Shown here piece by piece: positions 1-8,972 of a stretch of DNA of 64,000 bases. Source of the stretch: an uncultured Granulosicoccaceae bacterium (GTDB taxonomy: Bacteria; Pseudomonadota; Gammaproteobacteria; Granulosicoccales; Granulosicoccaceae). The DNA lies in assembly GCA_937951345.1 (NCBI GenBank), contig CALFCF010000036.1, forward strand, positions 62,001 to 126,000, in the 5' to 3' direction. The position numbers were made by a program, and so were the translations under genes. The notes below the pieces were generated by a model that saw only the letters and a list, made by a program, of their open reading frames with translations, was not told the origin of the DNA and did not search any database. Position 1 is the stretch's first letter, and each line of letters opens with the position of its first letter.

Positions 1-1031
1 GACAGAGCGGGTTCGAATTCGATAACAGCGCCAAACAAGCGCATTTTTGTTGTTGAGTCATCATTCTCAACATGCATTATACGATCGTGTCGAACCTGAA
101 AATGAGTGGCAAGCTCGATGCCCTGTCCGTCAAACATTTTGGATATGTTGGGCAAGGTGTCCAGCGCTATTCTGTCACGGATTTTATCGAGCGCATGGTG
201 TAAGTGGTCGGCATTGAAGCAACGACCAAATAATGTGTGAATCGACTCATACCTATCAGGGCTTTGATCATGTCCCGTCCACAGCAACTGCGGTATCGCC
301 TGTCGCAGTTGGTGGTCGTTTTCACTCGCGATATCGATCAATTCATGCAGTAGATCCCGATTTAGGATCGGGTATACACCAAGTGTTATATGTAACGATG
401 GGTGATTGGAATCTGCTACTGCGTCGTGAACGATGCCTCTGGGTATATAAAGCAGGTCGCCGGGTGATAGGCTGATAGTTTCTGTCTCGCGTCCTACTGC
501 GTGAACCTCTTTATTAAACTGATGATGCGTCGTAGGAAAAAGAGTGCGCTCCGAGTAGAAACGAAAACATTTCTTCCCACTAACTTGTAGTATGAATACA
601 TCGTGAGTGTCGTAGTGAGGGTTGAATCCTTGCTTGCCGGCGGGCGAATAATAGATATTTGTTTGGCACGGCATAAACAGAAGCTTTTGCATGCGACGGC
701 ATAAATCCAGCAATGGCGGGTGTAGGTGCTGGGCGTGAGATAAGATTATCGTAGCGCCGTCGTTGTAGTAGTCTGCGATACGCGCCGGGGCAATTACACC
801 GTTTTCATCGGTATAGAGGTTTGATGGCAGTGACGATCCGGTTTTGCTGAGTTGTACCTGTGGATATTGAAGTGGGTGTGTGGATAGTATGTTTTGTAGT
901 GCCTCCGCACTTATGCAGTGTACGTATGGGTTTGTGGTTTTTCGATTAATATGAAGTGGGCTTTTCTCCCAGTACTCAGAGAAAAATTCGTCCAGGCTTA
1001 AAGGGCTAAGTTCATGTTCTGTGGAGTCCAT
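1..1031 (-). CDS. JmjC/cupin-4 family oxygenase, partial (C-terminus outside window)
   Basis: This is the first 343 codons of an open frame that runs off the left edge; reading the minus strand from the ATG at 1031 gives no stop. The protein looks like a cupin-4/JmjC Fe(II) and 2-oxoglutarate oxygenase of the ribosomal-oxygenase type. A His139-Tyr-Asp141 pair sits in an HYDTHDVF motif, followed by LQVSGKK, and a distal His202 lies in IPRGIVHD. These match the expected HxD...H iron triad. Family knowledge suggests hydroxylation of a protein such as a ribosomal protein, but the substrate cannot be read here. The upstream side holds a MITE-like repeat (1120-1233). The protein is Cys- and His-rich towards the catalytic core, and no signal peptide is seen, so it is probably cytoplasmic. 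Confidence 0.8.
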   Translation of the reverse strand, partial: MDSTEHELSPLSLDEFFSEYWEKSPLHINRKTTNPYVHCISAEALQNILSTHPLQYPQVQLSKTGSSLPSNLYTDENGVIAPARIADYYNDGATIILSHAQHLHPPLLDLCRRMQKLLFMPCQTNIYYSPAGKQGFNPHYDTHDVFILQVSGKKCFRFYSERTLFPTTHHQFNKEVHAVGRETETISLSPGDLLYIPRGIVHDAVADSNHPSLHITLGVYPILNRDLLHELIDIASENDHQLRQAIPQLLWTGHDQSPDRYESIHTLFGRCFNADHLHHALDKIRDRIALDTLPNISKMFDGQGIELATHFQVRHDRIMHVENDDSTTKMRLFGAVIEFEPAL

Positions 1032-1119
1032 ACCCTGTTCGATATTGTATTTTAACGGATAATGTTCAGGCGGTTATTTTAACGGTGAATTTAAGGCTGG
1101 TTTTTAATGCTGACTACTT

Positions 1120-1233
1120 GGAAGCCAATCTTAAAATCGGTCCTGCCCGCTGATCCTGCGTTGTGTGCCGTTCTGCGCTGCTCGAGCGCCAGAGGCCCTG
1201 CCTGAGCGCACAATCTCAATCTTGAGCAGGCTA
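1120..1233 (+). repeat. MITE-like element, copy 1 (114 bp, internally deleted)
   Basis: This is one of four related intergenic repeats in the window (others at 14286-14442, 46454-46582, 60141-60257). It begins GGAAGCCAATCTTAAAATCG and ends with the degenerate inverse, TCTCAATCTTGAGCAGGCTA. Compared with the other copies it lacks about 26 bp after the left end. The core CTGCGTTGTGTGCCGTTCTG is shared with copy 2, and nearly with copy 3. Its right end overlaps the stop codon of the DUF3108 gene. No open frame or transposase is present. Confidence 0.75.
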
Positions 1234-2061
1234 GTTAACAAGGCGTGTAATTGTCAGGCGTGCTACCAGTGTGCCATCTTTATGTTGTTCTATTTTAACG
1301 GGTATGTAGTCGAGATCAGGGGCAAACCAGGTTGTTGTTGCGCGACGTTTCGAGCCACCTTCATGCAGACTTTTTATTCGGATGGTTTCTGTCTCGCCCA
1401 GTTTGGTAGATAAGGTTTCAGCACCTTCATTATTGAATACCATGGACTTAATGCGACCGGTATCAAACACGGCCATCGCTAGTTGATCGAATCCTAAGCG
1501 CAGTTGTTCCCGTACCGCCAGCGTAACAGACAAGCGATCGAGTATGGGGCTGGTTAAGTCTTCTACTCCATCAGTGCCACGGCTGGTGTACTTGAGTTGT
1601 TTTTCTTCCCAGTCAAACCATGCATCTACGTTGCGACTGGTTTCTGCGTCCTGCCGATAGCTGTAGCGCTGTGGCTTCAGATTATCGTCGTCCATTAGCA
1701 GCACGCTGATTTCTTCTATCTTGCCTTTACCTGCCAATTTGAAAATGCCGGTAGGCAGAGTCGTCAGGCGATAAATCCATACCGCACCTTCTTTTTTTAG
1801 TGAGAGGTTCGCGTTGCCTGCGGTCACATAGTTGTTTCCAACGCTGTATTCAACCTCGAACGTGGAATACGGACTATCAGATTGTACATAACCGATGCCT
1901 GTCAACAAGTTGCATAGTGCAATTAGCATCAATGCAGTCAAACGATTGTTGCGAAAACGTTTTGTGTCATCAACCGAATATCGATGTAATTGTTTTATAC
2001 GTAGTGCGCATGACAATTTTTCATGCATGCGTTGAATATTCAGATGTTCAGGTATATTCAT
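1231..2061 (-). CDS. DUF3108 domain protein, secreted or membrane-anchored
   Basis: This 276-residue protein has a hydrophobic segment at about residues 42-58 (LTALMLIALCNLLTGIGYVQ) that would act as a signal peptide or anchor, preceded by a basic, unusually long N-terminus. The following body (FEVEYSVGNN, then many beta-strand-like stretches and a YIPVKIEQ near the end) matches the DUF3108 family, whose function is not established; a beta-rich periplasmic fold is expected. In other gammaproteobacteria a DUF3108 gene follows purN, as here (207 bp gap). The start is uncertain: ATG 2061 lacks a good ribosome site and Met12 (2028) is an alternative. The TAG stop (1231-1233) is formed by the edge of a MITE-like repeat, so the original C-terminus may have been altered. 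Confidence 0.75.
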   Translation of the reverse strand: MNIPEHLNIQRMHEKLSCALRIKQLHRYSVDDTKRFRNNRLTALMLIALCNLLTGIGYVQSDSPYSTFEVEYSVGNNYVTAGNANLSLKKEGAVWIYRLTTLPTGIFKLAGKGKIEEISVLLMDDDNLKPQRYSYRQDAETSRNVDAWFDWEEKQLKYTSRGTDGVEDLTSPILDRLSVTLAVREQLRLGFDQLAMAVFDTGRIKSMVFNNEGAETLSTKLGETETIRIKSLHEGGSKRRATTTWFAPDLDYIPVKIEQHKDGTLVARLTITRLVN

Positions 2062-2268
2062 AAAGAGTTACATAGTGTATTTATCAAGCCAGAGTTCCTG
2101 GTTACTTCCCTGTTCAATTCGTGTTGTCGTGCTCGTTCGTCCTGTTCGCTCGGCTTTTAGTTAGTCTGAATATGCCCGATCATTGTTCCGTTAACACTCT
2201 GTTATCTATCAGAAACGCTGCCTATTATCGCGTTAATTATTTGCCTGTGTTGCGTTTTATTCGAGTTA

Positions 2269-2967
2269 TCACGGTTGAAGATTTTGAGGAAATTCATTAT
2301 TTAGCACATTGTCCAACTGTAATGGCTCGGTTAGTCGTTGATCGTGAAACAAGCAAAAGTGGGTGCCGTCCGTTGCCTCATCCAGCTGAATCGTCCCATC
2401 CAGAAGCCAGCGTAACGCCATTGGGTAAATGATATGCTCTTTATCAAGCACACGAACTGCCAAGGTTGTTGAGTCATCTCCTTGTTGTACGGGAACCTGT
2501 GCTTGAATGATGACCGGCCCTGCATCGAGCGCCGGGATGACAAAATGTACACTGGCGCCGGCATTGCTGTCATGCGCGTTTATTGCACGTTGATGTGTGT
2601 CCAGACCAGGATAGGCTGGTAACAGTGAAGGGTGAATATTTAAGAGTCGCCCTTTGTATCGCTCTACAAAAAGTTTGCTCAGAATCCGCATATATCCAGC
2701 CAGCAAAACGATATCTGCATTTGAATCAATAATATCGATTAACGCTTGTTCGTGAGCTTCTCGCTCCGGAAATTTTCGATGATCTACAGCATGAGTGGCG
2801 ATCCCTGCAGATTCGGCGAAAGCCAGCCCTGCAGCGTCAGGTTCGTTGCTGATAACTACGGAAACGCAGGCACCCTTGTAGGTATTGTTAAAGTCCGTTG
2901 CCACTGCACGGACCAGGCTTTGCATATTGCTGCCACGCCCGGAAATAAGAATAGCAATGCGGTTCAT
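2269..2967 (-). CDS. purN: Phosphoribosylglycinamide formyltransferase 1 (PurN)
   Basis: PurN transfers a formyl group from 10-formyltetrahydrofolate to GAR, the third step of purine synthesis. The N-terminal ISGRGSNMQSL loop (phosphate binding) and the NIHPSLLPAYPG signature with the catalytic Asn and His are both present, followed by GASVHFV and the downstream Asp-containing segment (DAGPVIIQ). At 232 residues it is about 20 longer than the E. coli enzyme because of an extended C-terminus. It lies 102 bp downstream of purM on the same strand, the common purMN arrangement, so the two are likely co-transcribed. Confidence 0.97.
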   Translation of the reverse strand: MNRIAILISGRGSNMQSLVRAVATDFNNTYKGACVSVVISNEPDAAGLAFAESAGIATHAVDHRKFPEREAHEQALIDIIDSNADIVLLAGYMRILSKLFVERYKGRLLNIHPSLLPAYPGLDTHQRAINAHDSNAGASVHFVIPALDAGPVIIQAQVPVQQGDDSTTLAVRVLDKEHIIYPMALRWLLDGTIQLDEATDGTHFCLFHDQRLTEPLQLDNVLNNEFPQNLQP

Positions 2968-3069
2968 CGTTTGATCAGACCGGAGGATCGTTTTAAAGGT
3001 CGAAACAGTAACCGTAAAATCCTTATTGGGCGTACTGAGCCCGGCTACCAGAAGCTCTGGACAGTCGTC

Positions 3070-4122
3070 TCAAAACGCGTCCAGATGGTGAAGTACCACG
3101 CGGGCTGTATCTGCTTCGTTTTCGGGGTGCGCGACTATGTCTCCAATGTGTCTGGCCGTCTCATCTCTTTCGTTAAGTAACGTTAGCAGTGCATTGACAT
3201 CTTGCTGGTCGACTACCATTACCATGCCGATACCACAGTTGAACACCCGGTACATCTCAGCGGGTGAGACGTTTCCTGTGGTCTGTATCCACTGGAATTC
3301 CGGCGAGCGCTGCCATTGTGTCGTGTCAATACTGGCTGCCAAATGCGCAGGTAGGATGCGGGGCACATTCTCTGGTAGCCCGCCGCCGGTGATGTGGGCA
3401 ATGCCTTTGATATCAAGGCTGGCAGTGGCTGCCAGTACCGAACGCGTGTAGATTCGCGTCGGCTTCAATAGCCCTTTCGTTATGTCTTCAGGTACGCGCT
3501 TGTTTTCTATCGCGAGGTCATCGCGAATACGATTAATCAGCGAGAATCCGTTTGAGTGCACGCCGTCGGATGCCAGTCCCACAATTGCATCTCCGGCCCG
3601 GATAGCAGAGCCATCGATTACAGCATCCTTTTCGACGATACCAACAGCAAATCCGGCAAGATCGAAGTCGCCGGGCTTGTACAGCCCGGGCATTTCAGCT
3701 GTTTCGCCACCGCTTAGCGAGCAGTCGGCAAGTTTGCAACCCTCAGCAATGCCGCGTATCACGCGCGTTGCTGAATCAACATCCAGCGAGGAAGTAGCGT
3801 AATAGTCCAGGAAAAATAATACCTCCGCACCTGTTACGGCGATGTCGTTGACACACATAGCAACAAGGTCAATGCCGAGCCCGTCCAGCTCGTCGTGTTC
3901 AATGGCAAATCGTAATTTGGTGCCGACACCGTCCGTTCCGGACACCAGCAAGGGATTACGATAACGATCCAGGGGCAGCTCGAAAAGCGCACCAAATCCG
4001 CCCAGAGTCCCCAAAGCACCCTTTCCCTGCGTTGCAGCGGCCAGCGGTTTGATATTTTCTACCAGTGCATTACCGGCATCGATATCGACACCACTATCGC
4101 GGTAGGTGAGGTTTTGGGTCAA
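3070..4122 (-). CDS. purM: Phosphoribosylformylglycinamidine cyclo-ligase (PurM)
   Basis: PurM makes AIR from FGAM with ATP, the step after PurL. The 350-residue length is standard. Family signatures visible are YRDSGVDIDAGNALV at the N-terminus, GGFGALFEL, the DGVGTKLR segment, GGETAEMPG and the glycine-rich ITGGGLPENVPR. The start is a TTG at 4122: the nearby ATG (4127) is out of frame and stops at once, and a GGAG ribosome site lies 7 bases before the TTG. It is divergent from the DUF2066 gene (195 bp between), and purN follows. Confidence 0.97.
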   Translation of the reverse strand: MTQNLTYRDSGVDIDAGNALVENIKPLAAATQGKGALGTLGGFGALFELPLDRYRNPLLVSGTDGVGTKLRFAIEHDELDGLGIDLVAMCVNDIAVTGAEVLFFLDYYATSSLDVDSATRVIRGIAEGCKLADCSLSGGETAEMPGLYKPGDFDLAGFAVGIVEKDAVIDGSAIRAGDAIVGLASDGVHSNGFSLINRIRDDLAIENKRVPEDITKGLLKPTRIYTRSVLAATASLDIKGIAHITGGGLPENVPRILPAHLAASIDTTQWQRSPEFQWIQTTGNVSPAEMYRVFNCGIGMVMVVDQQDVNALLTLLNERDETARHIGDIVAHPENEADTARVVLHHLDAF

Positions 4123-4335
4123 TGCATGTCTCCAGTAACGCTGCGGACCCGATGGCAGGTTGGCTGCCTCCGATACACAGTTGCATAATCCGCGACAGCA
4201 GGTGTTCGGGAGCTGTCAGAGCAGCCACTGTCACGTTAAACTATCGTTTGCTACGGGCGTGTCTGAGGTTCAGGCCTGCATATACGGCTGCACGCTCGCC
4301 GCGCTCGCTATTGACAGATGATACTTGAGATCCAC

Positions 4336-5718
4336 ATGCAGAGCGATATGGTCACAGAAAACTTTTGCAGCGGGGCACGATTTCCTGCACTGCTCTCTGT
4401 GCTCGTGGTTTTCTTACTATTTTTGTCTATCGCGCATGCCCAAAACGATGGTTCGTCTGTCAGATTTCGTGGTGGTGGTGAAATCCAGGTTGTCGTAAAC
4501 GGTCAAGGTGAAGCCGAACGTGCTGACGCTTATCGTATCGGTTTACGCTGGCTGTTGCAGGACTACGCGATTTCAGCTGGCGAACGGCAAATTATTAACC
4601 ACGAGGCAACCCGGCAAGCCCTGTCGGAACCTGAAAAATTTGTTGACGCGTTTGAATACACTCGAATACCCGAAGGGCAACCAATCGGTTCTCTGCCAAT
4701 GAGTCCCTCGGTCCGGGACAGTGGTGCTGCTACCCATTGGATTACGTTGCAATACTCCGTGCCAGCACTAAATCAGCTGGTCGCAGCTGCAAATGAAGAG
4801 CCGTCTGACGCAGACGATACACCGGCCACGGCCGACAATCAGACTGGCCGACAAGCGGTATCGTCCCGCCAGGCGCTGTTGTGGTTGCTGATAGAGGATC
4901 AGAATTTACAGTTATGGGTTGCGCCTGACACCGCGGCAAATGTTGTCGCTCGCCTTACCGAGCTCGCTGGCAGTCACGGCTATCGCCTGGAATTCCCTTT
5001 GTTTGACGTCACAGAACTGGCTCTTGTTGGTCCGGAAACCCTGGATAATCCCGGTGTTGAGGAAGAGACCAGGTTGAGGGAGTCAGCGACCCGTTACCGT
5101 TTTAATCAACTGATAGCCGGTACGATAAAGAGTAAGACCGCGGGTGGTTGGCAGGTAGATCTTCTTCGTTTGTTTATTGGCCTTGAGGATCAGGTGACTC
5201 AAAAATTTAAAACAGATGCCGCCACACTCGACGCGGCTTTGCAGGCAGTTGTTGGCTGGCTGGCCGGGTCGCTTGATCAAAATGGCCGCTTGTTGCCGTC
5301 ATCCACACCTGATCAATCTCAGTCGCAAAGTTTTGCTGTAACTTCGGGCAATTCAGCTCGAATCTGGATCGGTGGTTCAATAGACAGCACCGCGATCACG
5401 CGATTGAAGCAATACTTTTCACAAAATGAAGCAGTTGAACACGCAAGCCTTTCTGAAATTCGCGCTAATGGCGTGTTGTACCAAATAGCCCCACGTAGCA
5501 GTCTCGCGTCGGTCAGTAGTGACCTTCAGGCGCAAACCTGGTTAGAGCTTGGGTCTCGTGAAGACGGTGGGTTTACCGATATTGAACCTCCCGCCAGTGA
5601 CCAAAACTCAACCGGACCCACCATTGCAGATGCCAGCAATACCGGAGGTGCTGTAACAACACCGGTACCGGAACCTCGCTCACCTCAGGCGGATCTGTAT
5701 CTACGCTATGTATTCTGA
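4336..5718 (+). CDS. DUF2066 domain protein with signal peptide
   Basis: The product is about 460 residues long with a hydrophobic signal (ALLSVLVVFLLFLSIAHA) ending in an AxA-like cleavage site, so it should be exported. The body, with QVVVNGQGEAERADAYRIGL early on and a Thr/Pro-rich C-terminus, matches the DUF2066 family of unknown function, typically found between purM and hda. I placed the start at the second in-frame ATG (4336), although ATG 4318 is possible. The hda gene begins about 23 bp after the stop, suggesting one transcript. A periplasmic role is inferred from the signal peptide; no catalytic motif is evident. Confidence 0.85.
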   Translation: MQSDMVTENFCSGARFPALLSVLVVFLLFLSIAHAQNDGSSVRFRGGGEIQVVVNGQGEAERADAYRIGLRWLLQDYAISAGERQIINHEATRQALSEPEKFVDAFEYTRIPEGQPIGSLPMSPSVRDSGAATHWITLQYSVPALNQLVAAANEEPSDADDTPATADNQTGRQAVSSRQALLWLLIEDQNLQLWVAPDTAANVVARLTELAGSHGYRLEFPLFDVTELALVGPETLDNPGVEEETRLRESATRYRFNQLIAGTIKSKTAGGWQVDLLRLFIGLEDQVTQKFKTDAATLDAALQAVVGWLAGSLDQNGRLLPSSTPDQSQSQSFAVTSGNSARIWIGGSIDSTAITRLKQYFSQNEAVEHASLSEIRANGVLYQIAPRSSLASVSSDLQAQTWLELGSREDGGFTDIEPPASDQNSTGPTIADASNTGGAVTTPVPEPRSPQADLYLRYVF

Positions 5719-5741
5719 ATCGCTTCAGGTTGATTCATAAA

Positions 5742-6458
5742 ATGCACCCGCAACTGCCGCTGACCTTCGAACATTCGGATTCAAAGACATTCGAGACGTT
5801 CTTTGTCGGCAAAAATTCGCTGTTGCTGGATCGACTGCAGCTGTTCGCTAATGATGCCGATCACGATCAGCAATTGATGGTGTGGGGTTCGCAGCGCGCA
5901 GGTAAAACACACTTACTTAATGCGTGTTGTCACGCGGCCGCGGGCGTTGGTTTTCGAGTTGCTTTTCTGCCTGCTGAATTCATCAACTCGCCACAGGTGT
6001 TCGACGGTCTCGAGGGTTGCAATATGGTTTGCGTTGACGATGTTGATCGTATTCCGCGTAGTCGCGAATTGGAAATTGGTCTTTTTAGCCTGATTAACGC
6101 GATGCGGCAAAATGGCCAGCGCTTGATATTTTCGTCGGGCTGTGGACCAACGGATCTGACTACGTTGTTACCTGATTTGCGCACACGTCTGGGTTGGGGT
6201 GCAACCTATAGTGTACAACCACTGGATGTTTCCGAAGTACGCGCAGCTTTAGATGCAGCAGCTACCCGTGCGGGGTTGTCGATCGATGATACGGTGATTG
6301 ACTATCTACTAAATAATTTCGCACGTGATGTCGAAACGCAGCTTGATAATCTGAAAAAGCTGGATACTGCCAGCATGCAAACACAAAGGCGAATCACCAT
6401 TCCGTTAGTACGTGATGTATTGCTTACGCCAACGACACAATCGGTAGAATCTGTTTAG
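5742..6458 (+). CDS. hda: DnaA regulatory inactivator Hda
   Basis: Hda works with the DNA-loaded sliding clamp to stimulate hydrolysis of DnaA-bound ATP and so limit re-initiation. The N-terminus HPQLPLTFE carries the clamp-binding type motif. An AAA+ Walker A (GSQRAGKT) and Walker B-like VCVDDVDRI follow, then the lid region ending near QRRITIPLVRDVL. The Walker A here is canonical, whereas from memory the E. coli one is degenerate. I chose ATG 5742 over 5730 because it places the clamp motif at the very N-terminus. Length (238 residues) is normal. It follows DUF2066 closely and is followed by a hairpin terminator. Confidence 0.93.
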   Translation: MHPQLPLTFEHSDSKTFETFFVGKNSLLLDRLQLFANDADHDQQLMVWGSQRAGKTHLLNACCHAAAGVGFRVAFLPAEFINSPQVFDGLEGCNMVCVDDVDRIPRSRELEIGLFSLINAMRQNGQRLIFSSGCGPTDLTTLLPDLRTRLGWGATYSVQPLDVSEVRAALDAAATRAGLSIDDTVIDYLLNNFARDVETQLDNLKKLDTASMQTQRRITIPLVRDVLLTPTTQSVESV

Positions 6459-6496
6459 AAAAACGCTGTCACTGTAGTGGTGAGTGTTTCTTTCTA
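6458..6496. terminator. Probable bidirectional terminator between hda and the DUF2069 gene
   Basis: AAACGCT and AGTGTTT (with one G-U pair), plus an inner CAC/GTG, form a stem around TGTA. The plus side is followed by CTTTCTATTTC and the minus side by TTTTTCT. Both flanking genes point towards it. Confidence 0.55.
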
Positions 6497-6507
6497 TTTC
6501 CGGGTAC

Positions 6508-6924
6508 TCAATTTCCCGCTTTATGAGTTTGTTGTTCGTGGTTTTGTTTTGCGCGAATTTGTTTTTTCTGCAGATAGTTATGGGTTACTGTACCCGCAAA
6601 CAGCATAAGGCTGAAGCCTGTAAGTGCTAAGCCTAACAAGCGTAAATCAGTTCTGTTGAACGCTACGTCCACACCAATTGCAAAATAAAGAAGGCTAAGC
6701 AGACTGACCCATGCATGCGTATACATACGGCCGTCCAGAATGCCACGTACAGCGAACATTAGCGGTACAACCAGCACTATCATAGGCAACGCACGTGGTA
6801 CGTTTTTCGGTGGTGCAATCCAGCTAAACCAATTGAGCAATAAAGCCAGCAGGCAAAAAAAACCTCCGAGTGTCATAACTCGTGCGATGACTGGCAACTT
6901 GCCGAACGAATTGTATATTGTCAT
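6508..6924 (-). CDS. DUF2069 family inner membrane protein
   Basis: This 138-residue protein has four predicted membrane segments (about residues 15-35, 46-62, 72-86 and 95-112), with a basic, Gln-rich tail that would sit in the cytoplasm. The pattern and the location next to wrbA match the DUF2069 family of small integral membrane proteins. The function is unknown. It lies 60 bp downstream of wrbA on the same strand, so co-transcription is likely. The ATG at 6924 starts MTIYNSFGK. Confidence 0.75.
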   Translation of the reverse strand: MTIYNSFGKLPVIARVMTLGGFFCLLALLLNWFSWIAPPKNVPRALPMIVLVVPLMFAVRGILDGRMYTHAWVSLLSLLYFAIGVDVAFNRTDLRLLGLALTGFSLMLFAGTVTHNYLQKKQIRAKQNHEQQTHKAGN

Positions 6925-6984
6925 TGATTATCAGTTGTTGCGCGGATAGTTCGCTTTTCGAGTTGCGTCCGAACAATTATAAAA

Positions 6985-7644
<660 letters not shown>

Positions 7645-7719
7645 TTAAGCGTGGCCGCATTCGGTACATTCAAAAACAATAATCACTATAGGCTCTACGA
7701 CGATCGCACGTTAAGTTTT

Positions 7720-7869
7720 TTATTCATCTTCTTGTTTCGCCTTGCCCTGCCCAAGCTCGGCCTGCGCAGGTTTCTGCCATAGCAGTTTTGCCAGATGAAA
7801 GGCAGATTGTTCCACTTGAGCACACAAAACACCACTCAGGCTTGCAAATTGGTTGGTGGGTAGCTGCAT
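7720..7869 (-). CDS. Candidate small protein, 49 aa
   Basis: This short frame was read by hand on the minus strand between wrbA and the carbonic anhydrase gene. It starts MQLPTNQFASLSGV and ends with a charged Gln/Lys/Glu tail (KAKQEDE). A possible AGGGA ribosome site lies about 3 bases before the ATG. The middle segment (AQVEQSAFHLAKLLWQK) looks amphipathic. I recognise no family. It lies 129 bp upstream of wrbA in the same direction, which would allow co-transcription. It may be chance. Confidence 0.3.
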   Translation of the reverse strand: MQLPTNQFASLSGVLCAQVEQSAFHLAKLLWQKPAQAELGQGKAKQEDE

Positions 7870-8003
7870 AATCCCTGGTTGGAAGAAAAATATCCCACTG
7901 AGTTGATTCGGAATACCAGTTTTTCAGTGACTAACGTTTTTAACAGGTGGGTTATTGTGGATTGCCGGGCGTTGGCTGTCGGTTGCATGTGAGTTTCAGT
8001 GCA

Positions 8004-8037
8004 TAAAAAAACCTCTGCTGGCTATGGCCGGCAGAGG
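8004..8037 (-). terminator. Rho-independent terminator of the carbonic anhydrase gene
   Basis: On the minus strand CCTCTGCCGGC and GCCAGCAGAGG form an 11 bp stem with one G-U pair around a short loop, followed directly by seven T. It lies 90 bp past the stop of the gene ending at 8127. Confidence 0.85.
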
Positions 8038-8126
8038 CTTCGTGAAAAACGATTTGATTCAGGGTTTGTATCGCCGGGCTGCATCGTCGGAGCGATGCAG
8101 CCGGGTTTCCACCCGGAAACGTTCTG

Positions 8127-8972
8127 TTAGTTAATTTTTGACAGCAGCGCAGGGTTTACAACCAGATTACGGACTGCGTGTGCTTTTTTCTCGTCAAAAA
8201 TATTGTCGTTAAACCAGGCGGCAACACTGTCTATGCTCACTTTGGCAACCTTTGGTCGCACACTCCATGTCACCTGGAAAGGCGAGCCTGTCTCGTTATA
8301 GCTGGGCCCTGTGGTTGATCCTGCGTACGTAATCGGGCTACCGGTGTCCGAGGGTATGTTGGGTGCCTGGTGATAGCCGTTAACTTCACTGACTTCAGTG
8401 TATTTCACAAAGTCGGCTGCACTATCGTCGTTTACCAATACATAAACCTGGGTTTCAACACGTAGCTGAGGGTTTTTAATCGCCTCGCTGAGACATGCCC
8501 CGAGTGTGGGTCCGGGTGTTATTTGTGCAGTGGTGTGTACGTAGTGAACCTCTATCGTGTCGCCCGGTTTCAAGCCACCGGCTTTCGCATCAGATGCCGC
8601 CAGTTCTGCATCGGTTAACTTGCCGGAATACAAAAAACCTGTGTTGTAGCCTTTGCCATCACCATTGCCAGCGTACGTGGAGAAATCACCACCCTTGTGC
8701 TCAGCGCCGGCATGAAAATGTATGTTGCAGAGGTTCATCGCAGTATGTGCTGGCGCAGCCTGGAATGCCCTCGTGTTGGTGCCAGTGGCGGAATCTATGT
8801 CTCGAGGTGCCTGGGGTCCAAAACCGGCGCCTTTAGTATTGCTTGCCAGTGCAGCACGTTGTTCCGCTATCACGCTATCGTCGACAGATACTTTGCTTGC
8901 ACCTGCATAGGCCATTCCGCCGATAACAGCGATCGATGCAAGGCCTGCAACTGAACGGTACATCTTTTTCAT
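8127..8972 (-). CDS. Periplasmic delta-class (alpha-like) carbonic anhydrase
   Basis: The 281-residue protein has a clear signal peptide (MKKMYRSVAGLASIAVIGGM, cleavage near AYA-GA). NIHFHAGAEHKGG (His85, His87) and IEVHYVHT (His143) parallel the HFHWG and ELHLVH zinc ligands of alpha-carbonic anhydrases. Cys82 and Cys160 could form a disulphide. These features, with the GFGPQAPRDID and GTNT segments, match the proteins I know as delta-class carbonic anhydrases or 'CA_like'. It would interconvert CO2 and bicarbonate in the periplasm. GGAG stands 6 bases before the ATG. It is monocistronic: own terminator and a 0.9 kb upstream gap. Confidence 0.85.
   Translation of the reverse strand: MKKMYRSVAGLASIAVIGGMAYAGASKVSVDDSVIAEQRAALASNTKGAGFGPQAPRDIDSATGTNTRAFQAAPAHTAMNLCNIHFHAGAEHKGGDFSTYAGNGDGKGYNTGFLYSGKLTDAELAASDAKAGGLKPGDTIEVHYVHTTAQITPGPTLGACLSEAIKNPQLRVETQVYVLVNDDSAADFVKYTEVSEVNGYHQAPNIPSDTGSPITYAGSTTGPSYNETGSPFQVTWSVRPKVAKVSIDSVAAWFNDNIFDEKKAHAVRNLVVNPALLSKIN

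Noticed and set aside
9-25. T-arm-like GGTTCGAATTC sequence, possible tRNA 3' end
   Set aside because: It lies inside the open JmjC frame on the other strand, and no acceptor, D or anticodon arms can be built around it.
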